Shown here: one piece after another, positions 22,259 through 33,706 of the stretch | How positions within the stretch are numbered: position 1 is the stretch's first letter | Layout: each line of letters starts with the position of its first letter | Source of the DNA: Cephalotus follicularis | Lineage: Eukaryota > Streptophyta > Magnoliopsida > Oxalidales > Cephalotaceae | Direction: 5' to 3' | Assembly: GCA_001972305.1 (NCBI GenBank) | Contig: BDDD01000996.1 | Span: forward strand, 1-64,000 | DNA: 64,000 bases | Made by a program: the position numbers and the translations under genes | Notes under the pieces: model-generated | The model's input: the letters and a program-made list of their open reading frames with translations, nothing else | What the model was told of the DNA's origin: nothing | Database searches by the model: none

Positions 22259-22410
22259 CACCGTTTAACTAAAAGAACGCGCACAGCACCCGCTTAACAA
22301 ACTCACCGTTTAACCAAAGGGAACAAACGCAACACCAACTTAGCAATGCACCGTTTAACTAAATGGAACGCGCACCACACCCACTGCCAAAACGCACTGT
22401 TCCACTAAAG
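22259..22410 (-). repeat. roughly 45-bp tandem repeat in SC
   Basis: Three and a half degenerate copies of a unit beginning CACCGTTTAACTAAA and containing GGAACGCGCACCACACCC. The units start near 22259, 22304, 22349 and 22395. Confidence 0.7.
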
Positions 22411-24009
22411 GGAACATGCCAGGGGGAGGGAGTCAGGGCAGAGAACGCAACACTACGTCTTGCCTGTGGTCCCAGGCAGGGATCCCAGCACAACATAACA
22501 TAACGCAAACTAGGCCTGCGCCCCATCCTAAGACATGCCTTCCCAGGATGAACCATCCTCGGACATGTCCTCACTAGACGACAACTTAGGACACGTCCTC
22601 CCCGGGCATGACTCATACTAACAAGGTTATGCTCGAGCAGAAGAAAATGACAACGTTTAACAAAAAGGCTAAGCCTAGGATCAACACAAAGGCCCGACAA
22701 CAAACGCCAAGCATATGGGACAGCCACCCGAGGTCCCACCAACACTCGAACTACACTGAGGAGATAGAATCTCACCCCGGCCAGGCACTCAGGGGATCCA
22801 CCAGGGCTCACCCACCAAAACGTCTCCAGGGACCGAACTGGTCTGCGGTCGGGAGGTCAGGCAAAACTAAGGAAAACTGCTTACCTCCACTTAACGCATA
22901 CGGCATGCCCGGGGATAACACCCAGGGATGCCACCAGACTCCAGCTTAGGGTCAACCAACCCAAGTCGCGAAGTCAATATAGGTTTGACCAACCATGATC
23001 AAAGCCACCTTTCCCCGGCATCTCAGCAGAGGTGCCATGTACAAAAGGGCCCGAGGAGAAACACTGAAGTTTCACCAAGGCCAGGGCTGGGGAGACCTAC
23101 TCCCTGCCCAGGGTCAAACAACCCCCGAACTCTACGTCGTCCCTGCACACCCAAACACTAAGCAAAAAACAGCGCCAGGGCTAGAAAACAACACAAACAA
23201 CAAGTATATAAAACAAAAGAGATGAATTATATACACGATCCTGGGCAAACTGCCGAGGATGCCCAACATCCAAGAGTTTTACACAAGTTATAAAGAAGGT
23301 TTTACAAGGCATAGATATTAACAAAAACTATACAAAAACCCCCATGAATGTCCCCAAATGCTTGAAGGTGTCCGAGGCCTAGGAGCCATCCTAAGGTGTT
23401 GCATCAGGCGTCTACCTCTCTCAACAAGCTATCCTTAGTGGATCTCAAGAACACTGCTGTCCCGCTCTCTCTGCACACAAAACTGAGAGGGCATTAGTCC
23501 AACTGACTAGTGAGTAAGATCAAGGGATATCCTGGACGACCCACTTCCACCGGGGTGCCAAGAGTCAAGGTGAACGTGCCCTGCCCCAACTGGGCCGAGA
23601 AAAACCCATAACCACTGCTCAACAAAACAAGGCAGGGGTGAAAAAAATATACAAGGATATCAAAGAAAGGAAAGTCTGAGGAGACGTCAGAGCTACCAAC
23701 TCAATGACTGACCTCAAGGAAAGAAGATAAACAACAGTTTATATATATATATATATATCAGAACATGCCAAGGATCCAAGGATCAACAAAAGATCAACTC
23801 TAAGGATCAAAAATTCTCAAGGGGACTACTGGTACTATATCAATCACAAGCACATTCCACACACGCACATGCACAATCGACTCACACACTTCCATAGCCG
23901 GAACCACCTCGGCAGCATACATAACAAACTTCGTTGACGTTCTATCAGCGCGGTCATGGGCTACAGGATTGAACACATCCCTCATATACTCAATATAGAT
24001 ACCCACTTC

Positions 24010-24260
24010 CAGAGCACCGCATGAACATCGGTAGAAGGTCTACGCAAGCACTCCTCCCCCGACAAATCATACGTTAGCGCACCTCACTATATGAACCTCG
24101 AACGAGGGGCTACGCAAGCCCACCCTCGTCGGTAATCACGAGCTCAGCACTACACCAGGTGAACCTCGATCGAGAAGCTACCTCATCGGTAATCACATAG
24201 CGTTAATATCGTACAAGGGGCAACCCTTGATGAGATAACAGAGGAGAACCTCGGCTCAGA
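24010..24260 (-). repeat. degenerate repeats around 'gaacctcgaNcgagg' in SC
   Basis: Phrases such as TGAACCTCGAACGAGGGGCTACGCAAGC and TCGGTAATCAC recur three to four times with spacings of about 60 bases. The CCTCGAACGAGG part is itself a near-palindrome and also appears in the E7 LTRs (about 53197 and 58529). Confidence 0.5.
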
Positions 24261-24596
24261 GGTAAGTGTATCACCACTTAGACCATCTCGTACCAGTAAT
24301 CTCATACAAAGCCAAGTAATCAGCACCCAGTAACTAGTATCCAAGGACAACAACACATGATATCAAATAAAGCATGAATACTTAAACAGAAAGGGGAAAT
24401 AGCAAGTTCAACCCAGGCAAGGCAGATGTAACGCCCGGTATTTTTCCTGAATGTAATATTTTGATTTATGATGTAATCATAAACTTGAGTTAATAAGCAT
24501 GTTGAAATTTCAATTCAAAAAGGGTCCCTAAATCCAAATATTGGTTAAGGAAGGAAGTGTGTATGTGAAAGCTTGAAACGGCGCTGTTTTGGGGAA

Positions 24597-24735
24597 ACGA
24601 CATCGACGTCTTTGGAAAGACGTCGACGCCTTTGGAGATCAAGGTATACGTCGACATTGAGAGAAGGCATCGGCACCTTCTTACAAAAATGGAAAAGACA
24701 TCGACGTCTAAGGAAATACATCGACGCCCTTGTAA
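24597..24735 (+). repeat. upstream GTCGAC-core cluster in SA
   Basis: Copies are GACATCGACGTCTTTGG, AAAGACGTCGACGCC, AAAGACATCGACGTCTAAGG and ACATCGACGCCC. They lie upstream of the TATA-like box. Confidence 0.7.
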
Positions 24736-25243
24736 GAATGGCCATCACGTTCTTCGTCGGCAGAGTAACATGCAAGGGGGATTTGTTTGGAGGCTTTATC
24801 TAATGCCTTTACAAGTGCATTATGACGTGTTGAGCATGTCGGTGTATTGCCAGGAATACTAAAACATGCCCATCACCTGGAACATGCAAGGAATATACAG
24901 CCTAACATGCAACCTGCAAAAAGGAAGAATAGAAAACAAAAAGGAAATGAGAAAGAAGGAAAGTGGGAGAGATCTCGGGGCTGGCCTGTTATATGTCAGC
25001 AAAAAACTATTGAGGGGGAGCCATCTGCATAAGAATATCCCTCCCCACTTCTCTCTCTCGTTTTATAACACCAGAAGAAAGAGAGGGAATAAAACAGTGA
25101 GTGTGTGTGCCACCATTGTTGAGTTTCTTGGAGCTTGAGGTTGGAGCTCGTGGGTAGCAGTTGCTAAGGGATCTAGGAGCTGCTGGTATCCAGAACTTGG
25201 GAACTTAAAGAGGTGGACTTTCCAGTTCCTAACTTGGAACATC

Positions 25244-25252
25244 AAGGTAGGG
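25244..25252 (+). promoter_or_regulatory. splice-donor-like site in SA
   Basis: CAAG|GTAGGGG with the GT at 25247-25248, about 185 nt after the TATA-like box. Confidence 0.45.
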
Positions 25253-25468
25253 GAAAGTGATGGATTTATATATGCATTTTGAGTTCTAAGTTAATGAATA
25301 ACATAGTGAATTGCATGTTAATGATTGGATTATGGTTCTGGACTTGTTGTAGTGTTACTGAGATACACTGAGTTGATTTTGCATGTATGATTACATGAAT
25401 ATGTGAGTTGGTTGTGTAAATGATGGATTTGATAATGGCTTGGTATGTTAAAAACACGTTCCGGGTTA

Positions 25469-25905
25469 TGAAGACATCGACGCCTATGTAAAGACGTCGA
25501 TGCCTTCGTGTAAAAATGTAAGTGGCATCGATGCTTTTATAAAGACATCGACTCCTTTTCTGGGAAATTGTAGAACTGTGATGTTCATTTCAGATGGCCA
25601 TTTAGCCACTTGGAATCACCTGTTTGGTTTCGGATTGATGTTATGGTTAAGCTCCTGTAATCCAGTAGCATACCTTACACATTTAGAGAGTGGGATTCGT
25701 CTATATGAGGGATTAAAAGGTTGGATTCTACCCTCTGGACTTATGGCTCGCGAACTGATATTCTCTGGTATGAAAAAAGACATCGACATCTTTGTAAAAG
25801 ACATCGACGTCTTTGGTTCGAACGCGTCTGGAAATATTTGTAGATAGGATTGACGCTTTAGGCTAAAAGACATCGACGCCTTAAGGAATGACATCGACGT
25901 CTTTC
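25469..25905 (+). repeat. inner GTCGAC-core clusters in SA
   Basis: Two sub-clusters, 25469-25556 and 25776-25905, hold about eight units of GACATCGACGTCTTT and GACGTCGATGCC type. They lie downstream of the donor-like site. The layout matches 356-745 in the other family A copy. Confidence 0.7.
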
Positions 25906-27572
25906 CTCCTGGACAGTAGAATTTCGCACGAATGAGAACCGTTAGACCCGAAACGACTTTAGGAACGAACCTAGATGCATTCTGAGCATATGTTTGCATT
26001 GTTACTGTGATTTGCATTATGGTTGCTTTCCTGAAAGTGTTAAACCATTTTGAAAAGCTTGCATGATTATTATGATCGTTTGGGTACGAAAATGTATATT
26101 TGTCAACATATGAATTTATATATTTTTGAATGATTGGGGAAGTATTTCCAATGACAGAGAAATGTTTTAAAAGGTTCGATTATGAAACCGAATGAAATTT
26201 GCGAAAATGTATAAATTATGAATATATATATATATATATATTTGAAATGATTGGGGAAGTATTTCCAAAGACGAGAGAAATGTATTGTTTTAAGTTTATG
26301 ACTTATTACAACCTGTGAACGGAAAAGTATATCTTACAGAAATATATTTGATCAAGTAATTATATGTAATTGCTTGGCCTGTACTGTGAAATGCTTGTGC
26401 TTGTTGATTATTGGCCATCGTGCTAATAAACTGTTGATTATTACCCACCGTACTAATAACCTGTTGATTACTTAGCCACTATGCTAGTAACCTACTGTTG
26501 GTTTAGCCACCATGCTAAACAACTTACTGTGACTTTCTCCCGGGGGGTGGAGTAAGAGTGCATGACGTTGGGGCCAGGAGGTGGCGACGGTCATGACGAT
26601 TGGATTGTCTGGTTCCTTTTTGGGAACATATTTACTGCTTGTGTTGATATAACTTATGAGTTATACCTATACTGTGAGCATGCATATATTTTTATACAAA
26701 AGTATACTTATTGAAAAATTACATGTCATGGCTCATCATTATGCATTCATTCATGATACTCTTTATCTTATGACTTGAACTGTATTTTATGGGTTTATTC
26801 ACTTAGGCGAGTGAGGACAAAGGCTAACCCCTACTGTAACAGATTGATGGAGTGGACATGTTATGGAGCATGCACGGAGATTTAAAGAGAAGATTTGTTA
26901 TCTCTCTTATTTATGTATTTTTGTTATGGAACATCGATCATGTTATTCGGATTTTGTAACAAATGATATTTGTTATCTCGTACTGATGTATTATTTCACG
27001 CTCCGTTTGGGCGATCGACAGTTATGTTTGGGATATTGATAACTTGTTGGGCACCACGTAGTATGGGATGCGTGATGTGCGTTTATATTCAGCTCGTTTA
27101 TGTTGTTGCTTCCGCTATCGAATGTTTTAAATTATTGGTATTTTACATGAGCTGGATTATCTTGTGTCGATTGCCGTACTACTTTTTATGTTGTCTTGTT
27201 TATGGAAAACGGGGTGTGACAGCAGTATTCGCATGCAATATCAACAAGATGACAGGAGAAGAAATCCTAGTCAAAGGTAATATCATGGAAGGCATGAAAT
27301 CAATAAACTCTCAGTTATCAATTGATAGAAAGAAGAACATCCCCCTCACTAGTATCAACAGTTTCCTCAGCTAGCTCCCTTGTTGCGTGGGCTCCGAGCC
27401 TAGATCTTCCTCTGCAAGACCAACACACAACAACGCTTAGCTACCATGAGCAACATTTCTGAAGCTATGCAAGAACCACATACAACCATGAAAACCAAGG
27501 CGAAGCTCTTCCTCGGCCCCAAGCGTCGTGCCTGCACCAACCAAGCGACGTACCAAAACGTACTGAGGAGGA

Positions 27573-27583
27573 CACTTACCTGC
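27573..27583 (-). promoter_or_regulatory. consensus splice-donor-like site in SC
   Basis: The minus strand reads GCAG|GTAAGTG with the GT at 27579-27578, the best match to the plant consensus in the window. It lies about 220 nt after the TATA-like box. Confidence 0.55.
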
Positions 27584-28250
27584 TAGACACGTAGATGGGT
27601 GAAAGAAAGTTCCAACCTCAAACAGCGCTCAAGCTTCAGAAGAAAGACAAAGAAGAAGATGAAAGACGAAAGATGAAGGCTCACTCTCCCAACTGCTTCT
27701 TATGATGTGAGAAGATGGATATCAAATATGCCAAAGTCAACTATTAAGCTTCCTAAACAAGCTTTGCACATCTCCCAACACCAACTAAACCTCTCTTATA
27801 ACTTAATCACATACACAAACCATAGGCAACCATTGGGCCTCCACCAAGCCCAAAGCCAACAAACACTAAACCAAGAAGGAGAAGCCCAAACCAACACAAC
27901 CAAGGAGAAAAGAAAAAATTTTCCCCCAAGCCCAAACATCAATTTATCCAAAAATTAATGTGGGTCGTTACATGCATGCACCCGGGAAGAGAAATAATTG
28001 TAAGTATAAGCACGCATGCATTCCCTAGATACTGATTAAGTGAAGATTATTGCCCTGCATACGCCATGCATGCGTATTGACATGGGCTTCATGCATGGGA
28101 AAGTACCCTACATGCTGGTGTGCCGGGACATGTTAAAGGAAAAGAATGGAAATGGGAAAGTACCCTACATGTTGGTGTGCCAGGACATGTTAAAGGAAAG
28201 GAATGGAAATGGGAAAGGAATTATATAGGGGGTCCTAGGCAGGTTATCCC

Positions 28251-28475
28251 AACAAGGGAGAATTCCACCGAGCAGGTGAACCCAAGGGGTGAATACCGCG
28301 AGGCAGGTGATCCTCGGGCGAATCCGCCTAATGGTGAACCTAAAGGTGAATTCCGCCAGAGCTGGTGATCCAAAGGGTGAACCGCCAGAGAAGGTGAGCA
28401 AAGGGCGAATTCCACTCGACAAGTGAACCTGGAGGAGAATTCCGCGGGCAGATGAGCCTAAAGGTGAACCTTACG
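28251..28475 (+). repeat. degenerate tandem repeats in SB
   Basis: About seven units of roughly 28-32 bases follow the pattern 'ggtgaAcc(t/c)aaaggtgaattccgc(c/g)ag'. Confidence 0.65.
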
Positions 28476-29023
28476 CACTGACCAGACCATAGGATGACCG
28501 GACTAGACTCCTCTGTAATGTGATTGATATGTGGGATTTGAGTAGAGTAGTCCGAGGACAAGGATGATGATTTTATGTTATGGATTGCGGTATGCTTTCA
28601 TGATATGCATGTATTATTATTTCTCCTCTGTTTTTATTGGTTGTTCCTCTGGTATGTGCCCGTATATGTGGTAACCTATACAACCCCCAGGGTTGCTGAC
28701 CCATTCCTTTGAATGGGCCACGTACAGGAAGAGGTAATGGTGGCACATTGCAGCAGCACCAAGGATAAAGTTATAGTAAGTTCCTCCTCCTCGACGGTGC
28801 GTTTTACTCGCAAGGAATAAATCATGTATTTATTTATTTTATCTGCTAGTTTGTAACAGTATATTTTAAATGTAACGAACTGGGTATGTATATCACACAT
28901 TAAATAAAGGATTATGCTTATGATTTATTTAAGTTTGAAAAATTTTATGGATATGATAATGATGATTGTACGGATTGCCATGTGTCGAGTCGTGGGGGCT
29001 AACCCACGGTTCGGGCCGTGACA

Positions 29024-31208
29024 ACGTGGTAACAGCAGAAGGCATCAGTGTGGATCCTGCCAAGGTTGAGGCTATTACCAAATTGCCGAGACCTACTTCT
29101 GTGATGGAGGTTAGAAGTTTTCTGGGTTTGGCTGGTTACTATATGCGGTTTGTGGAAGGCTTTTTCTCGATAGCCTTGCCATTAATGCGGGTTATGAGAA
29201 AGGGAACAAAATTTGTGTGGAATGAAGAACGGGAGAAAAGTTTTGAAAAATTGAAGAATGGTATTGTATCTGCACCAGTTCTTTGTTTGCCGTCTGGATC
29301 AGGTGGATACCAGATTTACAGTGACGTATCCAATAAGGGTTTGTGATGTGTATTGATGCAGCATGGTCATGTTATAGCTTATGCTTTGAGACAACTTAAG
29401 CCCTATGAGATGAATTACCCTACACATGACCTTCAGTTAGCGACAGTGGTTTTTGCATTGAAGATATAGAGACATTATCTATACGGAGAAACTTGTTATA
29501 TTTTCACCGATCATAAGAGTCTCAATTACATTTTCACTCAGAAGAAGCTAATTATGTGTCAGAGAAGGTGGTTGGAGCTTCTGAAGGATTATAATGTTAA
29601 TATTCAGTACCACCTGGTAAGGCGAATGTTGTGGCTGATGCTCTTTGTAGGAAGAGTTCGGGGAGTGTAGTGGCTTTGCTTACACAGCCTTAGTTGATTT
29701 TGGATATGTAGCGGTTGGAGTTGGATTTGTTTGTTCGGGGTTCAGAAGGTTTTGTTACTCGTATGACTTTTGAGCCCACTCTTATATCTCGGATTAAGGC
29801 GGCTCAGAGTGATGATGGTGAATTGTGGGATATAGTCCAGAATGTAGGAGAGGGTAAGCAGTTGGAGTTTGGTGTGGATGCTCATGGAGTTATATGGTTC
29901 GGTAAACGGTTATGTGTGCCTGCTGATATGAAAATAAGAGAGGTCGGTTTGTCTGAAGCACACAGCTCTCCGTTCTCTATACATCCTGGTTCTACAAAAA
30001 TGTATAGAGACTTGAAGAGAAACTTCTGCTGGAATGGAATGAAGAGGGATGTAGCAGAATTTGTTGGTAGATGTTTGATCTGTCAGTTGGTTAAAATCGA
30101 ACATCAGCGAGCTAGTGGGCTACTACAACCTTAGGAGATTCCAGTGTGGAAATGGGAGAGCATAGCTATGGATTTTGTTACTGGCTTGCCAAAGACATTC
30201 AGGAGGAATGATACTATATAGGTAGTGATGCATCGATTGACTAAATCGGCTAACTTTCTAGCTATTCAAGAGGGCTTTTCTGTGGACCGAGTGGTAGAGA
30301 TTTTTCAGTAGGAGATAGTGAGACTTCATGGGACACCAGTATCCATTATTTCATATAGGGATCCCAGTTTCACTTCGAGGTTTTGGAAAGGGTTTCAAAA
30401 GGCGTGGGGCACGTGGCTCAATTTTAGTACAGCTTTTCACCCACAGACAGATGGACGGTCAGAGAGGACCATCCAGACTTTAGAGGACATGCTGAGGTCT
30501 TGTGCTTTAGAGTGGACTGGAAACTGGGATGAGTATTTGAGCTTGGTAGAATTTGCTTACAACAACAATTGGCATGTTAGTATTTGGATGGCACCTTTTG
30601 AGGCTTTGGATGGGAGGAAGTGTCGAGCTCCAACGTGTTGGGATGAGGTAGGAGAAAGAGTTATCGGAGGACCCGAGCTAGTCTAGATCACTACTGAGAA
30701 AGTGACAATAGCTAGGGAACGATTGAAGGCAGCTCGATCCTGACAAAAGAGTTATGCAGACAAACATCGGAGGGACTTGGAGTTTAAAGCAGATGAACAT
30801 GTGTTTTTGAAGGTTTCACCTTGGAAATGAGTTCATCGGTTTTGTTTGAAGGGGAAGTTGAGTCCTTGGTTTATAGGGCCATTTGAAGTTTTGGAGAAAG
30901 TTGGCACGGTTGCTTATCGGTTAGCTTTGCCTCCACAGTTAGCTCATGTACATAATGTGTTCCATGTGTCTATGTTAAGGGGTTATCAGTATCATCCCCT
31001 ACACGTAGTTCACTATCCTTTGGATAAGATTCGGGAGGATTTATCTTGTGAAGAGGAGGCTGAGGCTATTCTGGATTGACAGGAATGAGTTACACGTAGC
31101 AAGACCATTCCGTTTGTCAAGGTTTTGTGGAAGAATCATCCGGAGCGAGAAGTTACATAGGAGCTAGAGGAATATATCCAGGAAGAATACCCTCGTTTGT
31201 TTGAGTAA
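29024..31208 (+). pseudogene. pol: E3 pol, part 2 (RT end, RNase H, integrase, chromodomain)
   Basis: Continues the RT cut at 20455: the GISVDPAKVEAI segment, then [17 protein letters not shown]. RNase H follows with YSDVSNKGL and FTDHKSL, but has stops near 29344 and 29470 and a frameshift near 29611. Integrase includes SIHPGSTKMYRDLKRNFCWNG, CLICQ and MDFVTGLP. The second catalytic position reads ISYRDPSF, with tyrosine (30354-30356) for aspartate; the glutamate in GRSERTIQ is kept. The chromodomain at about 31050-31208 has three in-frame stops where R or W codons are usual. Not functional. Confidence 0.87.
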
Positions 31209-32129
31209 GGTATGTGTTTATCTATGATTTCGGGATGAAAACTTTTTTTTAGGGGGTGTGGATGTAATATCCCGTTTCGTTGCCTCTGTGTTTGCAATCA
31301 CATATTGTGTTTATGACATATGTTATATGATATGTATTTTCGGACCATCTGATTCTGTTTTGGAAACTTTATTTCTTTTTATGTTCTTGGAGTTTAGCGT
31401 CGACACCTTTGTTGTAAGCGTCGACGCCTTGGCATTATTGTTTCTCGCTTTTGTTTCCAGTATTGAAAATGTCGACGCCATATTATGACGTCGACGCTTT
31501 TGTATAAAAAGGGTTTAGCGTTGATGCCTATTTTTGACCGTCGACGCTTTAGCCATTTTTTCATATTTGTTCATGGACAATGGCTTTGTAAGGAAGGTTG
31601 GATTTTTGCCATAAACCGATTATCTATTTTTTCATCTGTGTTAGACGCGTGACTGTAGGTAAGGAAGGTCTTTAATCCACATGTTTTTGCTATTAAAAAT
31701 ACACGTTCTTCATCTTTTTAAAACTCCATCACCTGCATTAATTTACAAACCAAAAACAACCATAGTCATTATTCTCTCCACTGTTTTCACATCTTTTGAA
31801 GGTATGTTATGCTACTAATTTTCATTATCGTTTTATATTACTGTTTTGATGAATATAAAGTTTTTAGATTGTTAAAAACTCCATTCTTAATCATGAAAAC
31901 TGTCTTAAATATTAAAATGCCAGAAAACATATTTTAAGGGTTGTTATTGATATATGCAACGTGTAAATCATATGTTTATGCATTGAAATGTTGTACTGGT
32001 ATTTTTCAACCATAGAAGACATGTTTTAGAACCTGCATGTTACTGTTTTATGATTTATGGTTAAGAAATTGGATTTTTTTTTCATGATTGCAACTGGTAT
32101 AGCACTGTGTTTTCATGTGTTCGATCTAA

Positions 32130-32380
32130 AGCGTCGACGCCTATACCATATGCGTCGATGCATCTGCATAAAAAAGCTGTTTTTAATTGTCCTGCATGCA
32201 TTTAAGTGTCAACTGTTTTCGTTTTCGATCGACGCTTATGCCTTAAACGTCGACGCTTATGTCACAAAATGTTATGTTTTCTTCGACGCTTTATTCTACA
32301 TTTTAGTCGACGCTTTGTTCTTAAACGTCAACGTCATGTCTTAAGCGTTGGCGCTTTTGTCCAGAACGTCAATGCTCTCT
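32130..32380 (+). repeat. inner GTCGAC-core palindrome cluster in E3 3' LTR
   Basis: Copies include AAGCGTCGACGCCTATA, GCGTCGATGC, CGATCGACGCTTATG, AACGTCGACGCTTATG and TAGTCGACGCTTTG. It corresponds to 16249-16515, with several CG pairs now TG or CA. Confidence 0.65.
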
Positions 32381-33130
32381 TCTAACAGTTTGCTATTAGT
32401 GTCTTTAATTTTGTAATTCGGATTGGTTTGTATGTTTAGGGTTTCAAAACACCTGTTGTGACGATTAGTGTGTTTCTGTACGTGATTTTGATTTATTCTA
32501 GTTTGGAATTGAACGGCTAATGTACGGATTCTTCGTTCTTGGATTTTTCCTTCGATTTTATTGAAATGAATTCAATGATGTTTTTTTGTACATATTTATT
32601 TTCGTTCTCGGATATCTCTATCGGTTTTATTTTATAACTTTAGTTTTGATGAATAAAATGTAGATTTTATTGTTGTCAACTCTTTTAATTATTTGTTGAA
32701 TTAAATGAGTATGATTTTCAATTATAAAAGTATGTTGACTTTTTTTTTATAATACGGATATGATAATGATTTCGGATATGTTCGAAAAATGTTCAGAAAA
32801 ACTGTTATGATTTGAATTGTTTTTATAATAAAACAATATTTTGGAATAATGACATACAGAGTTATACCTACCTATGGGGTCCCATAGGCATGTTCTTTGG
32901 CACGGAGGACATGACACCATCCGTGGCGGTGTGATCAATCTACGGCGTCTCTCACTATTTTGATATCCTGTGAATAGGATTATGGATCCAATTTTGATCA
33001 CCTAAGTATGATATTTCGGATAAAGGCGCATGGATTGGCCCTAGGAAATTATTTTCGGATTCGGATATGCAATTGATTGTGTAGTGCCGTACACGTCGTT
33101 CTGTCGGGCATGTGGGTGCCGCGAACCCCT

Positions 33131-33132
<2 letters not shown>

Positions 33133-33162
<30 letters not shown>
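33133..33162. repeat. (TA)n microsatellite in E3 3' LTR
   Basis: About fifteen TA repeats. The same place in the 5' LTR (about 17268) reads only CATATATTTATAC, so the run expanded in one LTR after insertion. Confidence 0.85.
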
Positions 33163-33166
<4 letters not shown>

Positions 33167-33706
33167 CACTCGGATTCTCTGTATGGAATTATGAATCAGA
33201 TAAAATTATGAAATTCGGAAATTTATGAAATTATGAATTCGGATATTATGAGATTATATAACTGTTTTATATAAATATTCTATTTTATATTATGAAAGAG
33301 TATTTAATTTCTGATTCTAAAGTTCAGATATTTTTTCCATCTTTTAAACTGATGTTTATTGTTTTATATTATATATCCGTACTGAGGTTTGCTCAGCCGC
33401 GTTTTTGTTTTCTATGCGGCAGGTTATCAGGAGCATCGGGGGAATGTGTGATGAGAGATGTCAACCCTATGTCAGAGAATCACCTAGGAGTTTGATCATG
33501 TTGTGTTTCAGTTGTCATATGGTCATGTTTAGGCCAGTGTTATGAACACTATTTTGGTTTTGGAATTTATGTTAAGGATTATGTTTTATTCTATTTGCAG
33601 CTTTTGAAACCACCACGTTATTTGAATAAAGTTAAGCTTATGTTTTGATAAGATCTGTATTTTTTCCCTGTAAGCACTCCCAACCGTTCGGGGGTGTTAC
33701 AGTACA

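Larger units (their letters stand above)
24427..27221 (+). mobile_element. SA: family A solo LTR, innermost of the nest
   Basis: TGTAACGCCCGG...GGGGTGTGACA, 2795 bases with TG...CA ends. The flanks are GCAGA (24422-24426) and GCAGT (27222-27226), a 5-bp duplication with one change. It matches 1-2044 in detail. A TATA-like TTTTATAAC lies near 25060 and a donor-like AAG|GTAGGGG at 25247. Palindrome clusters lie at 24597-24735, 25469-25556 and 25776-25905. There is no internal retrotransposon sequence. Confidence 0.9.
21994..27972 (-). mobile_element. SC: minus-strand solo LTR inside SB, carrying SA
   Basis: On the minus strand it starts TGTAACGACCC (27972) and ends CGGGGTGTGTCA (21994). Perfect TGCAT duplications flank it at 21989-21993 and 27973-27977. 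Without SA it is about 3.18 kb. A TATA-like TTATAAGAG lies near 27797 and a consensus donor CAG|GTAAGT at 27579. There is no primer-binding site or coding homology, so I call it a solo LTR. It has its own minisatellites (22259-22410 and 24010-24260). Confidence 0.85.
20456..29023 (+). mobile_element. SB: solo LTR inserted in E3 RT, itself carrying SC and SA
   Basis: It starts TGTAAGAGCC (20456) and ends GGGCCGTGACA (29023), flanked by ACGTA (20451-20455) and ACGTG (29024-29028), a 5-bp duplication with one change. Removing SC and its duplication leaves about 2.58 kb, an LTR-sized unit. It has a TATA box early, a donor-like site, and a U5-like end resembling E2 ('gggttgctgacccattc'). No primer site, polypurine tract or coding homology was seen, so it is a solo LTR left by LTR-LTR recombination. 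Confidence 0.85.
15403..33701 (+). mobile_element. E3: full-length chromovirus carrying nested solo LTRs
   Basis: Matching LTRs (15403-17824 and 31263-33701) with TG...CA ends are flanked by perfect 5-bp GTACA duplications. Inside are an iMet primer site, gag, PR and RT up to 20455, an 8.57-kb nest of solo LTRs (20456-29023), then the RT end, RNase H, integrase and chromodomain up to 31208. Without the nest the element is about 9.7 kb, a normal size. Frames are broken by stops, so it is dead. It landed inside an RNase H-like coding sequence. Confidence 0.93.
31263..33701 (+). mobile_element. E3 3' LTR
   Basis: TGTAATATCCCG...GGGGGTGTTACA, preceded by the purine-rich AGGGGGTGTGGA (31251-31262), a likely polypurine tract. 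It aligns with the 5' LTR throughout, with scattered substitutions, one extra palindrome unit near 31400, and a long TA run at 33133-33162. Confidence 0.92.

Noticed and set aside
21357-22261. Several overlapping 80-140 codon frames on the minus strand
   Set aside because: They lie across the SB/SC junction in GC-rich LTR repeats and have no recognisable motif.
20456-29023. SB as a complete non-autonomous element (LARD or TRIM) with two LTRs
   Set aside because: After removing SC only one LTR-like unit remains, with no internal repeat of its ends and no primer site or polypurine tract. A solo LTR is simpler.
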